Assembly: GCF_040499845.1 (NCBI RefSeq)
Contig: NZ_CP159342.1
Span: 1,550,001-1,614,000, forward strand
Reading direction: 5' to 3'
Origin: Micromonospora sp. CCTCC AA 2012012
GTDB lineage: Bacteria; Actinomycetota; Actinomycetes; Mycobacteriales; Micromonosporaceae
Length of the DNA stretch: 64,000 bases
Below are positions 16,484 to 25,838 of this stretch, piece after piece. Within the stretch, counting starts at the first letter, position 1, and every line of letters starts with the position of its first letter. The position numbers and the translations under genes were made by a program. The notes under the pieces are model-generated. The model made no database searches. It was given only the letters and a program-made list of their open reading frames with translations, and was not told where the DNA came from.

Positions 16484-19081
16484 TCACCTCCTTTTCGCTG
16501 GTCGGTCGTTCGGGTCGCCCCCGCTGACGCGGGGGAGTCTCGGCGCGCCCGGTAGCGGCGCGAGGAAGGGCAGCACCGCCGGCTCGTCGGGCCGCGCGCA
16601 GGCCAGCGCGTACAGCACGCCGGCGGTGCCGGTGGCGAGGTCCATGGAGAGCCGCAGCAGCTGCTCGCCGGGGAAGGCGGTGCCGTCCCGGTAGGGCAGC
16701 GCGTGCCAGGACAGCCGGTCGAGCTGGGCGGCGAGTTCCGCCCGCCGGTCCGCGTCGTCCGGGCTCGCGGCGAGGTACGCGATGATGCCGGCCCGGCCTG
16801 CGAAGAGCCCGGACTGCGCGTAGAACGGTGACCGGGCGGCCCGGCGGATCCCCGCGCTCGCCTCGGCGAAGTCGTCGTCGGCGCGGTGCCGCAGGTACTG
16901 GTCCAGCACCAGCCCGATGCCGACGCTGCCGTTGGCCAGGTACGGCATGGTCCGCCACCCCTCGTTCACCTCCAGCGCGCCGTCCGGGCGCAGCACGCAC
17001 CGGCGCAGGTCCTGGCGCAGCGCGGTGGCGGCGTGCGTCAGCAACGTCTCGTCGCCGTTCAGCTCGTGCAGGCGCAGGAACATCAGCGCCGCTCCGGTCC
17101 GGCCGCGCAGCAGCCCGGCGTACGGGTGGTGGCCGCCGCTGATGTCGGGCCCGGGGTCGTCACCGAGCCGGTCGACGACCCGCTCGACGGCCCGCCAGGC
17201 GGCGTCGCGCAGCGACGTCTCCCCGGTGCGGCCGGCCAGTTCGGCCAGGTTGAGGGCGATCCCGGCGAGCCCGCCGGCCAGGCTGAGGTCCAGCCCGTCC
17301 CAGGGTTCCCGCAGGCAGATGTCGAGCATGTCCAGCGCGTCCTGGCGGCGGCCGAGGTGTTCCAGGGCGTACGCCACGCCGTGCAGGCCGTCGTAGAAGC
17401 CGCAGCGGGTGCCCGACGGTGGTGCGGTGGCGTGCCGGACCAGCCAGTCCTCATGTTCGGGCCGGCGTCCGGCACCACTTTCGGCGAGGGCGTACAGGAC
17501 GCCGGCCGCGCCGTGCGCCAGGTTGAGGCCGCCGCTGCGGAACTGTTCGATGTCGCCGGGGAAGAGCCGGTCGTCCCGGTGCGGGGTGGCGCTGGCCAGG
17601 ATCGCGCTGCCCAGCCGGTCCCGCAGGGCCGGCCGGTCACCGGGGTCCGGGGCGGCGTACGGGGCGTAGGGGACGGGTGCGCCGGTGATCTCGGCGACGG
17701 CCGGGTCGAGGAAGGAGCGGGGCACCGGGAAGGTGGCGGCGATGATGTCGGCCAGGTGCGCCGCCTTCGCCGGGTCGAGCCGGACCAGCTGGGTCAGCGG
17801 CAGGAACAGCGCCAGGCGCAGGCAGGCCAGGGCGTACCGGTCGACCGCCGGCCCGGTGCGGTCCCGGGGTGCCGCGAAGCCCTGGTTACGCAGTCCCGGC
17901 CGGCGGTGGCCGGCGATGGGCGCGGCGACCTCGAAGTCGACCAGCGCGACCCGGTCGTCCGGGCGGATCATGATGTTGAACAGGTGCAGGTCGCCGTAGA
18001 CCAGGCCGCGTTCGTGGATCGCCGCGACGACCGCCTCGACCTGCTCGTGGACGTGCCGCGCCCACCGCACGTACGCCGCCCGGTCCTCGTCGGTCGCGTC
18101 GGCGTCGATCAGCGGGTACCGGTCGACCAGCACCTTGTTGAGGGAGCGGCCCTCGATGAACTCCAGCGCGAGGAACCGGTGCTCGCCGAGGGTGAACTCG
18201 TCGTGCACCCGGGGCACCTGCGGCAGGTCGGCGAGCTGCCGCAGGACGGCGCCCTCCCGGGCCAGCCGGGCGACCGCGTCGGTGCCGTCGGCGTCCAGGC
18301 CGGCGTACGGCCGCGCCTCCTTCAGCACCACCTCGGTGTCGGTCCGCAGGTCGCGGCCCACGTACAGCCCGCCGCCGTTGGAGAAGTGGATGACCCGCTC
18401 GATCCGGTAGGGCACCTCGTCGGTGCTGGTGGCGCTCCGGGCGGCGAGGTGCGGGCCGAGAAAGTCCGGCAGGGTGACCCAGGACGGCACGTGGAAGACC
18501 GGGTCCCGGCGGTCGGGCACCAGCGTGCCGGAGTCGTCCTCGATCGCCGGCACCACCTGCCCGTCGGCGGAGCGGCAGTAGCGGGCGGCGAAGCCGCCGT
18601 AGCGGACGTGGACCGGGCCGGTGCCGTAGCGCAGGTCGCTGAGGATGTACGGCCCGGGCTCGCCGGCGAGCAGCTCGTCGAGCTCCTTGCAGGCCAGCTC
18701 CAGCTCCGCCTCGTCGCGGGGGTAGACGGTGATGAACTTGCCGCTGGCGGCGCGGCTGGCGTACTTGGAGTTGCGCATCAGCAGGGTGCGGGGGCCGCGG
18801 AGGAACTTGAAGGAGAGTCCACGGGGGACGCAGTACGCCCAGACGGCGTCCAGCACCCGCTCGGCGTTCGCCAGGCCCGCCGACACGTGGATCTTCCAGC
18901 CCTGCTGCGGCAGCGAGCCGCCGTCCGGCGCGTGGATCAGCCAGTCGTCGAGCGGCTCGCGCCGCCAGCCGGCCGGGACGGGCCGCTCGGCGGCCGGGAA
19001 GACCGGCTGGGCGACCGCGCTGCCGAGCGAGTCGTAGAACAGCCGATCCGCGGCGCAGTAGCTGTCGTAGCGCTCGTCCAC
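16484..19081 (-). CDS. ramC: Class III lanthionine synthetase LanKC (RamC/AmfT-like)
   Basis: An 865-residue trifunctional enzyme that phosphorylates Ser residues of the precursor, eliminates phosphate and cyclises. It has an N-terminal lyase region (1-220; starts MDERYDSYCAADRLFYD), a central kinase domain (about 220-480) with VVLKEARPYAG and catalytic HERGLVYGDLHLFNIMI (Asp near 365) followed by LVDFEVA, and a C-terminal LanC-like domain (about 500-860; FYDGLHGVAYALEHLG, GAAGVLYAL). The LanC-like part appears to lack the zinc-binding Cys/His set, as is normal for this class. GTG start at 19081 with GGGAG upstream. Its TGA lies within the ribosome site of the precursor gene 7 bases on, so the two are tightly linked. 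Confidence 0.93.
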   Translation of the reverse strand: MDERYDSYCAADRLFYDSLGSAVAQPVFPAAERPVPAGWRREPLDDWLIHAPDGGSLPQQGWKIHVSAGLANAERVLDAVWAYCVPRGLSFKFLRGPRTLLMRNSKYASRAASGKFITVYPRDEAELELACKELDELLAGEPGPYILSDLRYGTGPVHVRYGGFAARYCRSADGQVVPAIEDDSGTLVPDRRDPVFHVPSWVTLPDFLGPHLAARSATSTDEVPYRIERVIHFSNGGGLYVGRDLRTDTEVVLKEARPYAGLDADGTDAVARLAREGAVLRQLADLPQVPRVHDEFTLGEHRFLALEFIEGRSLNKVLVDRYPLIDADATDEDRAAYVRWARHVHEQVEAVVAAIHERGLVYGDLHLFNIMIRPDDRVALVDFEVAAPIAGHRRPGLRNQGFAAPRDRTGPAVDRYALACLRLALFLPLTQLVRLDPAKAAHLADIIAATFPVPRSFLDPAVAEITGAPVPYAPYAAPDPGDRPALRDRLGSAILASATPHRDDRLFPGDIEQFRSGGLNLAHGAAGVLYALAESGAGRRPEHEDWLVRHATAPPSGTRCGFYDGLHGVAYALEHLGRRQDALDMLDICLREPWDGLDLSLAGGLAGIALNLAELAGRTGETSLRDAAWRAVERVVDRLGDDPGPDISGGHHPYAGLLRGRTGAALMFLRLHELNGDETLLTHAATALRQDLRRCVLRPDGALEVNEGWRTMPYLANGSVGIGLVLDQYLRHRADDDFAEASAGIRRAARSPFYAQSGLFAGRAGIIAYLAASPDDADRRAELAAQLDRLSWHALPYRDGTAFPGEQLLRLSMDLATGTAGVLYALACARPDEPAVLPFLAPLPGAPRLPRVSGGDPNDRPAKRR

Positions 19082-19492
19082 CGTGACGACTCCCTTCGCG
19101 AACTCGACCGGCCGTTTTCCCCGGTGACACGTCGAGTCTCGTCGGCAGGACGGTCCCGGCTCCAGTGCGTTCGGTCATGACGGTCGATGCGAGGTGCACC
19201 GCCGGGCATGACAAAAGTCAGCGGCGGCCCGTGCGACCGGGGGCCCTGCCGCGGGCGGGACGGGGACGGGGCGATGGGCCGAACGTGCCTGTCCCACGCC
19301 TTTTACGGCATATGAGCACTCTGTGGGGTTTTGGGTTCCTATGCTCCAGAGGTCAGCCAGTACGCGACCCAGGAACCCGCCTGGCGCGCTGTGCGCCGCG
19401 CCGCCCGTACGCCACCGGTCCCACCGGCCCGGCGTGCCCGCGCGCGGCCCTGGGCCTCGACGGCCGGAACCCACGGAGATGCGTGAGACACG
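19082..19492. promoter_or_regulatory. Divergent control region of lanthipeptide and exopolysaccharide operons
   Basis: A 411-base non-coding gap between the lanKC gene (minus) and the GT39-like gene (plus), expected to hold both promoters. A perfect TGAC-AAAA-GTCA inverted repeat sits at 19209-19220, 128 bases upstream of the lanKC start. A T-rich, comparatively AT-rich patch at about 19299-19352 probably includes the promoter of the polysaccharide operon. I see no credible small gene here. Confidence 0.55.
19209..19220. promoter_or_regulatory. Inverted repeat TGAC-N4-GTCA upstream of lanKC
   Basis: A perfect 4+4 bp inverted repeat around AAAA. The A-tract is striking in this GC-rich sequence. 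It is a candidate binding site for one of the two RamR-like regulators or another dimeric factor; no experimental consensus was available to compare. Confidence 0.4.
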
Positions 19493-21007
19493 ATGATGGA
19501 CGCGGAAACCATGGTGCTGCCCCGGCTCGGGGTGGCCGAGCTGCGCGTCGAGGATCCCTGGGGAGAGGACCACGGTGCCGTCCCGGCCCGTCCGGTGGCG
19601 GACTCCCGATGGTGGCGTCCCGCGCCGTGGCTGCTGCCGGCGCTGCTGATGGGCGCGCTCGGTCTCCTCGGGGCGGGCCGACCGGGCCTGCGGGCGGAGG
19701 AACTCACGACCTGGGAACGGGCCGCCTCGTCCTGGCCGGACGCCTGGTCGGCGCTGCGCGGTGAGGACGTCACCGTCGCGCCGTACCACCTCCTGGTGCG
19801 CGCGTGGGCGGCAGCCTTCGGCAGCTCCGACCTCGCCCTGCGCGGACCCTCCATCCTGGCGATGACCGTCGCGGCGGCGCTGGTGGGGGCGCTGGCGGCC
19901 CGGATGTTCACGCCGCGCACGGGGGTCGTCGCCGGTCTCCTCTTCGCCCTGCTGCCGACCTCCACCCGGTACGCCCAGGAGGCCCAGCCGTACGCGGTGA
20001 CCCTGCTGCTCGCCGTGCTCGCCACGTCGCTCCTGGTGCCGGCCGTCGAACGACCGGGGTTCCGCCGCTTCGCCGCCTACGGCGCTGCCGTGGCGGTGCT
20101 GGGGCTGGGCAACGTCGTCGTCGGAGCGCTCCTGCTCGCCGCACACGGGTGGATCGTCTGCGCCTTCCGCCGCCGGGTGGCGGTCCGCTGGCTGATCGCC
20201 GCCTCCGTCGGCGCGCTGCCCGCCGCCGCCCTGGTCCGGTTCGCCAGCCAGCACGGCGCGCCGATCGCCCTGGCGGCGCGACCGAGCCTGGCGGCGCTGG
20301 CCGCGACCCCCGGCGAGCTGTTCGGCGTCGCCGCCCTGGGGGGCGTGCTGCTCGCCCTGGCCCTGTTCAGCCTTCCGCTGCGCCGCACCGCCGCCCTGCA
20401 CACCGCCGGGGCGCTGGTGCCGCCGCTCGTCCTGCTGCTCGTCGCCCAGGTCGCGCCGGTCTGGCGGCCGCAGTGGCTGCTCGTCACCCTCCCGGCCTGG
20501 GCGACACTCGGCGCGGTCGCCCTGGCCCGGACCCGCGTGCCCTGGTCCGCCGGGGTGCTGGCGGCGGTCGCCCTGATCGGCGCGCCGGTGCAGGTCGCCG
20601 TGCGGGAACCCGACGGCCATCAGCAGGCCACCCGGCAGCTCGCCGAGATCATCGGGGAGCGGCTGCGGCCCGGCGACGGCGTGGTCTACGCCTCGACCAG
20701 CGTACCGGGCGGCCGGACCGCCCTCGCCCGCTACCTGCCCGCCGACCACCGGCCGGTGGACGTCCTGGCGAACGGCGCACCGACCGGTGACCGGCACCGC
20801 GCCACCCCCGGCTGCACCGACGCCGCCCGCTGCCTGTGGGGCGTCCGGCGGCTCTGGGTGATCGGCCCCGGCACGCGGCCGGACCCGGTGGACGCCGTCG
20901 GCGGCTCGGCGGAGCGGCTGCTGCGGACCCGCTACGAGGTGTCCCAGGTGTGGCGGCCCACCGGGTTCACGCTGGCCCTGCTGGTCGACGAGCGCACCGA
21001 CCTGTGA
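19493..21007 (+). CDS. GT39-like polytopic membrane glycosyltransferase
   Basis: A 504-residue protein with about ten or more hydrophobic helices. The N-terminal part LRAEELTTWERAASS with a following VAPYHLLVRAWAAAFG resembles the DE-type loop of the mannosyltransferase/PMT (GT39, ArnT-like) superfamily, which transfers sugars from polyprenyl-phosphate donors on the outer membrane face. Other clues are LRGPSILAMTVAAALVGALAA and LFALLPTSTRYAQEAQPYA. The start is ATG 19493, with a second ATG immediately after. It is the first gene of a three-gene polysaccharide operon with the GT2 synthase and GH26 hydrolase. Donor and acceptor sugars are unknown. Confidence 0.8.
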   Translation: MMDAETMVLPRLGVAELRVEDPWGEDHGAVPARPVADSRWWRPAPWLLPALLMGALGLLGAGRPGLRAEELTTWERAASSWPDAWSALRGEDVTVAPYHLLVRAWAAAFGSSDLALRGPSILAMTVAAALVGALAARMFTPRTGVVAGLLFALLPTSTRYAQEAQPYAVTLLLAVLATSLLVPAVERPGFRRFAAYGAAVAVLGLGNVVVGALLLAAHGWIVCAFRRRVAVRWLIAASVGALPAAALVRFASQHGAPIALAARPSLAALAATPGELFGVAALGGVLLALALFSLPLRRTAALHTAGALVPPLVLLLVAQVAPVWRPQWLLVTLPAWATLGAVALARTRVPWSAGVLAAVALIGAPVQVAVREPDGHQQATRQLAEIIGERLRPGDGVVYASTSVPGGRTALARYLPADHRPVDVLANGAPTGDRHRATPGCTDAARCLWGVRRLWVIGPGTRPDPVDAVGGSAERLLRTRYEVSQVWRPTGFTLALLVDERTDL

Positions 21008-21084
21008 CCCGTCCACCGGTTCCCATTCACCCCCGTCTCGCGGTTTCGCACCTGTCCGGATCAGCCACAGCCTTGGGAGGCACC

Positions 21085-22992
21085 GTGGGCATCGTCGCCG
21101 ACACCCGCCCGTCCCGGCCCGCCACGCAGGAGACGTCCGGCGGTGGGCCCACGGCGCTCACCTCGGCCCCGCCCTCGTCCGGTCCGCAACCCGACCGCCG
21201 GCAGCGCAACATCAGGGCCCGCCTCGCGTACGCCAAGTGCGGCGCGACCGCCGGGCCGCTGGTCGCGCCCCGGCACCCGCGGGCGCCGGTGGAGTTCCGC
21301 CACGTGCTCTCGCCCGCCGCGCGGCTCATGCTGACGCTGCTCGTCCTCGTCAACAGCGCCGCCGGCCTGCTGCTCATCGGGTGGCTGCTGCTGCCCGCGC
21401 ACGTCCCCGGAGCGGGCGTGGTCGGGTTCGGCGGCTGGCAGACGACGGCGGCCCGGATCGGCTTCTGCGTGGTCGTCGGCGTCGAGCTGATCCGGCTCGC
21501 GCAGAACGTCGTGGTCTGGGTGTTCGCCTTCCACGCCCGGGACCCGGTCCCGGTCGACCCCCCGGTCGGCCTGCGGGTGGCCCTGCTCACCACCATCGTG
21601 CCCAGCAAGGAGCCGCTCGACGTGGCCGAGCGGACCCTGCGACGGATGACCCAGATCGTCTACTGCGGCCGAGTCGACGTCTGGATCCTCGACGAGGGCG
21701 ACGACCCGGCGGTGCGGGCGATGGCCGCGCGGCTCGGGGTACGGCACTTCAGCCGCAAGGGCCGGCCGGAGTACAACCAGCCGAGCGGCGAGTTCCGGGC
21801 CCGGACGAAGTCGGGCAACCACAACGCCTGGCGGGCCGAACACGAGCACCACTACGACGTGGTCGCCAACGTCGACCCGGACCACGTGCCGCTGCCGAAC
21901 TTCCTCGAACGGACGCTCGGCTACTTCCGCGACCCCGACGTGGCCTTCGTGGTCACGCCGCAGGTCTACGGCAACATGCACCAGAACGTGGTCGCCCACG
22001 GCGCGTCGGTGCAGCAGTACCTCTACAACGGGCTGATCGCGCGCGGCGGGAACGGCCTGGACGCGCCGCTGCTCACCGGCACCGGCCACCTCTACCGGCC
22101 GACCGCGTGGCGGACCATCGGCGGCTACCAGGACTCGATCATCGAGGACCACCTGACCAGCATCCGCATCCACGCCGCCGCCAACCCCGAGACGGGCAAC
22201 CAGTGGAAGGGCGTCTACACCCCCGACGTGGTGGCCATCGGGGAGGGCCCGACCTCCTGGGCGGACTATTTCAACCAGCAGAAGCGCTGGGCGGCCGGCA
22301 TCTGCGAGATCCTGGTCCGCCCCGACCTGCGCGCGCCCCGCGAACTGCGCTCGCGGCGGCGCTGGCACTACCGGCTGCTCCAGTTCTACTACCCGAGCGT
22401 GGCGGTGAGCCTCCTGCTGGGGAACCTCGCCACCGCTCTGTACCTGCTCACCGGTGTGAGCTCGGCCCAACTCGACGTCACCGTCTGGGGGGTGCTCTGG
22501 GGATCGAGCATCGGCGCCTGGTTCCTGCTCTGGCTTTGGCTGCGCCGGTTCAACATCGCGCCGCACGAGCGGGAGGAGATCGGGCTGGTCGGCATGGCGC
22601 TGGCCCTCTTCGCCGGTCCCATCTATGTCGCCGCCGGGGTCGGCGCGCTGCTGCGGCGCAAGCTCGGCTTCGTGGTGACGGCCAAGGGGAAGCTGCGCAC
22701 CACCGAGTCGCTCGGCACCTTCCGGCTGCACTTCTGCTGGGCGGCCTTCGCCGCCGCCCTGCTCGGCGCGAGTTTCCTGCTGCACACCGACTACACCCTG
22801 CTGCGGGCGTGGCCGCTGCTGACCCTGCTGACCGGTCTCGGCCCACCGCTGATCGCCCTCGCGTCCCGGTTGGCCGCCGGCCGCGAGGAGGAGGCCGACC
22901 CGGCGGAGGCCGCCGTACCCGTCGGAAGCGGCGCCCGGCAGACGCGGAGGTCGCTGGTGACCGCCGAGCGGGGTGTGCCGTGGCGAGGCTGA
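21085..22992 (+). CDS. Processive family 2 glycosyltransferase (cellulose synthase-like)
   Basis: A 635-residue membrane synthase. Two N-terminal helices (about 75-155) precede a cytoplasmic GT-A domain with WILDEGDDP, NVDPDHVP, TGTGHLYRP, IIEDHLTS and QQKRWAAG, corresponding to the D, DxD, TED-like and QxxRW motifs of processive beta-glycan synthases. Several helices follow in the C-terminal third. The GTG at 21085 follows a GGGAGG site; a GTG at 21004 overlapping the upstream stop lacks a ribosome site. It probably makes and extrudes a beta-linked exopolysaccharide; the sugar cannot be deduced. The 3' end overlaps the GH26 gene by 13 bases. Confidence 0.9.
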   Translation: MGIVADTRPSRPATQETSGGGPTALTSAPPSSGPQPDRRQRNIRARLAYAKCGATAGPLVAPRHPRAPVEFRHVLSPAARLMLTLLVLVNSAAGLLLIGWLLLPAHVPGAGVVGFGGWQTTAARIGFCVVVGVELIRLAQNVVVWVFAFHARDPVPVDPPVGLRVALLTTIVPSKEPLDVAERTLRRMTQIVYCGRVDVWILDEGDDPAVRAMAARLGVRHFSRKGRPEYNQPSGEFRARTKSGNHNAWRAEHEHHYDVVANVDPDHVPLPNFLERTLGYFRDPDVAFVVTPQVYGNMHQNVVAHGASVQQYLYNGLIARGGNGLDAPLLTGTGHLYRPTAWRTIGGYQDSIIEDHLTSIRIHAAANPETGNQWKGVYTPDVVAIGEGPTSWADYFNQQKRWAAGICEILVRPDLRAPRELRSRRRWHYRLLQFYYPSVAVSLLLGNLATALYLLTGVSSAQLDVTVWGVLWGSSIGAWFLLWLWLRRFNIAPHEREEIGLVGMALALFAGPIYVAAGVGALLRRKLGFVVTAKGKLRTTESLGTFRLHFCWAAFAAALLGASFLLHTDYTLLRAWPLLTLLTGLGPPLIALASRLAAGREEEADPAEAAVPVGSGARQTRRSLVTAERGVPWRG

Positions 22993-24113
22993 CCGTCCCG
23001 CGGGTCAGCCTGGCGCTGATCGGCGCGCTGCTGCTCACGTACGCCTTCGCCATCGCGCCCCGGACGACGTCCTGGGGGCGGGGGCCGACCCCGACCGACC
23101 GGGCGGTGACGGCCGCGCCGAGTCCGACGCCCACCCCGCGCCGCGAGCTGTTCCCGCCGGCCGGAAAGGCGTTCGTCGGCGTGATGACCGAACAGGGCCC
23201 GTACGACTTCGCGGCGGTGGACTCCTTCACCGCAGCCGCGCGGCACCAGCCGCAGGTCATGCTCTTCAGCTCCGGGTGGGCGTCCGACACCTTCGACCGG
23301 GCGCTCTTCGACCGGATCCGGGATCGCGGCATGCTGCCCATGCTCGGGTGGGAACCCTGGGACTACCAGCTGGACCAGACGGCCCGGAAGAAGAAGATGG
23401 CGGCCCGCACCATCGACCGGTTGCGGGCCGACCAGCCCCGCTACCAGCTGGCCGACATCGCACGCGGCGACTTCGACGACTACCTGCTGTCCTGGGCCGA
23501 GGGGATCCGGTCACTCGGCTACCCGGTCGCCATCCGGTTCGCCCACGAGATGAACGGCGACTGGTACCCGTGGTGCGAGATGGTCAACGGCAACCAGCCG
23601 GGCGACTACGTCCGGGCCTGGCGGCACGTGCACAACCTGTTCCGGGACGTCGGCGCCGACAACGTCATCTGGGTGTGGAGCCCGAACGCCCGGTGGTCCG
23701 GCTCGAAGCAGAAGCTCGCCGACCTCTATCCGGGCGACGACTACGTCGACTGGGCGGGCGTCTCCGGCTACTACGGCACGGGGGTGTTCTCGGCGTACCG
23801 CTCCTTCGACGACATCTTCGACGAGACCCTCAAGGAGATCCGTACCTTCACCCACAAGCCGCTGGTCATCACCGAGACCGGTGCGTCGGACGGCAAGGGC
23901 CGCAAGGCCGAGTGGATCCGCGAGACGTTCCGGGCGCTGCCCCGCCACCGGGACATCATCGGGCTGATCTGGTTCGAGGTGGACAAGGAGCTGGACTGGC
24001 GGATCGTCAGCTCCCCGACGGTGGCGGACTCCTTCGCCCGGGGCGTCGCCGACCCGCGCTACCAGTTCCCCTGGTCACCGCAGATGGTGCCGCGCACCGA
24101 GCTGGACGACTGA
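22980..24113 (+). CDS. Membrane-anchored or secreted GH26 family glycoside hydrolase
   Basis: A 377-residue protein with an N-terminal signal or anchor (VSLALIGALLLTYAFAIAP, about 8-27), a Pro/Thr-rich spacer (SPTPTPRRE) and a GH26 (beta-1,4-mannanase-type) barrel. The acid/base Glu is in RFAHEMNGDWYPW and the nucleophile Glu in LVITETGASDG; WVWSPNA and GLIWFEVDKELDWRI are further family features. The GTG start at 22980 lies inside the end of the GT2 gene. Pairing a processive synthase with an exported endo-hydrolase recalls cellulose or alginate export systems, in which the hydrolase trims the nascent chain. This role and any mannan substrate are inferences. Confidence 0.9.
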   Translation: MARLTVPRVSLALIGALLLTYAFAIAPRTTSWGRGPTPTDRAVTAAPSPTPTPRRELFPPAGKAFVGVMTEQGPYDFAAVDSFTAAARHQPQVMLFSSGWASDTFDRALFDRIRDRGMLPMLGWEPWDYQLDQTARKKKMAARTIDRLRADQPRYQLADIARGDFDDYLLSWAEGIRSLGYPVAIRFAHEMNGDWYPWCEMVNGNQPGDYVRAWRHVHNLFRDVGADNVIWVWSPNARWSGSKQKLADLYPGDDYVDWAGVSGYYGTGVFSAYRSFDDIFDETLKEIRTFTHKPLVITETGASDGKGRKAEWIRETFRALPRHRDIIGLIWFEVDKELDWRIVSSPTVADSFARGVADPRYQFPWSPQMVPRTELDD

Positions 24114-24133
24114 CGGCCGGCGAGAATCGGAGG

Positions 24134-25183
24134 ATGTCCGTCCTGTCGAACCTGACCTGTCCGATCGTCGCCGCCCCGATGGCCGGCGGCCCGTCCACCC
24201 CGGCTCTCGCGGCCGCCGTCTCCGCCGCCGGTGGGCTGGGTTTCCTCGCCGCCGGGATGATCGACACCGACCGGCTGGTCGCCGACGTCGCCGAGGTCCG
24301 CGCGCGCACCGACCACCCCTTCGGGGTCAACGTCTTCCTCCCGCCCGCCGACGCCGTCGACGAGGCGGCCCTCGGGGCGTACGCCGACCGGCTCCGCCCG
24401 GAGGCCGACCGGCGCGGGGTGACCCTCGGCGAGCCGGCCGGCGGTGACGACGGATACCCGGGCAAGGTGGCCGCCCTGCTCGCGGACCCGGTCCCGGTGG
24501 TGTCCTTCGCGTTCGGGCTGCCGGACGCGGCGACGGTGGCGGCCCTCCGGGAGCGGGGCACCGAGGTCTGGGCGACGGTGACCCGGCCGGACGCCGCGCT
24601 GGCGGCGGCCCGGCTGGGCGTGGACGCCGTGGTGGTGCAGGGCACCGAGGCCGGCGGGCACCGCGGCGGCCTCCCGGACGACGACGACTACGCCCTGCTG
24701 CCGCTGCTGCGTCTGGTCGCTGCCGACTGTGACCGGCCGCTGGTCGCCGCCGGCGGTGTCGCCGACGGTCCGGGGCTGGCCGCCGTGCTGGCCGCGGGCG
24801 CCGCCGCCGCGCAGCTCGGCACGGCCTTCCTGCGCTGCCCGGAGGCGGGCACCACGCCGATGCACCGGGCGGCGGTCGCCGGCACCACGCCGACCGCGCT
24901 GACCCGGGCGTTCACCGGCAAGCGGGCCCGGGCTGTCGTCAACGACTTCCTGCGCCGGCACGAGCCGTCCGCGCCGGCCGGTTATCCGCAGGTGCTGCAC
25001 CTGACCCGGCCGCTGCTGGCCGCCGCCCGGCGGGACGGGGACGTCACGACGGCCAACCTGTGGGCCGGCCAGGCGCATCCCCTGTCGTCGGAGCTGCCGG
25101 CGGCCGACCTGGTGGCCCGGTTGACCGCCGACGCCCGGTCCGCGTTGACGGCGGCGGCCGACAGGGCGGCCCACTGGGCGTGA
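24134..25183 (+). CDS. Nitronate monooxygenase / 2-nitropropane dioxygenase family flavoprotein
   Basis: A 349-residue FMN-binding TIM barrel. Family segments are CPIVAAPMAGGPSTPALAAAV (N-terminal phosphate/FMN loop), GVNVFLPP, VVVQGTEAGGHRGG with the active-site His, VAAGGVADG and AAAAQLGTAFLRC. It oxidises nitronates such as propionate-3-nitronate; some relatives act instead as enoyl reductases. GGAGG directly abuts the ATG at 24134. It follows the polysaccharide operon by 20 bases and could be co-transcribed, but no functional link is apparent. Confidence 0.9.
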   Translation: MSVLSNLTCPIVAAPMAGGPSTPALAAAVSAAGGLGFLAAGMIDTDRLVADVAEVRARTDHPFGVNVFLPPADAVDEAALGAYADRLRPEADRRGVTLGEPAGGDDGYPGKVAALLADPVPVVSFAFGLPDAATVAALRERGTEVWATVTRPDAALAAARLGVDAVVVQGTEAGGHRGGLPDDDDYALLPLLRLVAADCDRPLVAAGGVADGPGLAAVLAAGAAAAQLGTAFLRCPEAGTTPMHRAAVAGTTPTALTRAFTGKRARAVVNDFLRRHEPSAPAGYPQVLHLTRPLLAAARRDGDVTTANLWAGQAHPLSSELPAADLVARLTADARSALTAAADRAAHWA

Positions 25184-25214
25184 GGACCCTGCGGCGACGA
25201 CCCGCCCGTACCGC

Positions 25215-25838
25215 TCAGCCGCGGGCGAACAGCGCCAGCCGGACCCGGTTGGGGCTGTTGGTCTTGGCCATCAGGCTGGTGATGTGGGTCTTCACCGTGG
25301 TGACGCCGATGTGCAGCCGCTCGGCGATCTCCAGGTTGGACAGCCCCTCGGCGACCAGGTTCAGCACGTCCTGTTCGCGTACGGTCAGCCCCTGGACCGA
25401 CCGCGGCGTCTCGGTACGCGCGTGCACCGCGCGCCGGACCAGGCGGCGCAGCACCTCCGGGCTGAACGGGCTGTCCCCGCCGGCGGCCCGGCGGACGCCG
25501 TCCAGCAGCTCCCCGGGGGGCGCGTCCTTGAGCAGGAAGCCGCAGGCGCCGGCGGTCAGCGCCGGATAGAGGTGGTCGTCGTCGCCGAACGTGGTCAGCA
25601 CCAGCACCCGGGTGGCCGGCCGGTCGGCGAGGATCCGGCTCGTCGCGGTGATCCCGTCGACGCCGGGCATGCGCAGGTCCATGACGACGACGTCCGGGAC
25701 GAGCCGCGCGGCGAGGGAGATCGCGTCGCGGCCGTTGTCGGCCTCACCGACGACCTCGAGGTCGGGCTGCGCGTCGCAGAGCATGCGCAGCCCCGCGCGG
25801 ATCAGGTGCTGGTCGTCGACCAGCAGGACGCGGATCAT
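25215..25838 (-). CDS. NarL/FixJ-family response regulator
   Basis: A 207-residue canonical two-component regulator. The receiver has the Asp8-Asp9 pair (VLLVDDQ), phospho-acceptor Asp54 (VVMDLRMPG) and Lys in FLLKDAP; the C-terminal LuxR HTH reads LTVREQDVLNLVAEGLSNLEIAERLHI. Unlike the two RamR-like genes earlier in the window, nothing is degenerate. Its ATG overlaps the stop of the upstream histidine kinase gene (ATGA), its obvious partner. It is the last gene of a four-gene operon with two membrane proteins. Confidence 0.95.
   Translation of the reverse strand: MIRVLLVDDQHLIRAGLRMLCDAQPDLEVVGEADNGRDAISLAARLVPDVVVMDLRMPGVDGITATSRILADRPATRVLVLTTFGDDDHLYPALTAGACGFLLKDAPPGELLDGVRRAAGGDSPFSPEVLRRLVRRAVHARTETPRSVQGLTVREQDVLNLVAEGLSNLEIAERLHIGVTTVKTHITSLMAKTNSPNRVRLALFARG

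Noticed and set aside
16484..19081. Class II or IV lanthipeptide synthetase
   Set aside because: The lyase-kinase-LanC-like order without a visible zinc site, together with a SapB-like precursor, fits class III.
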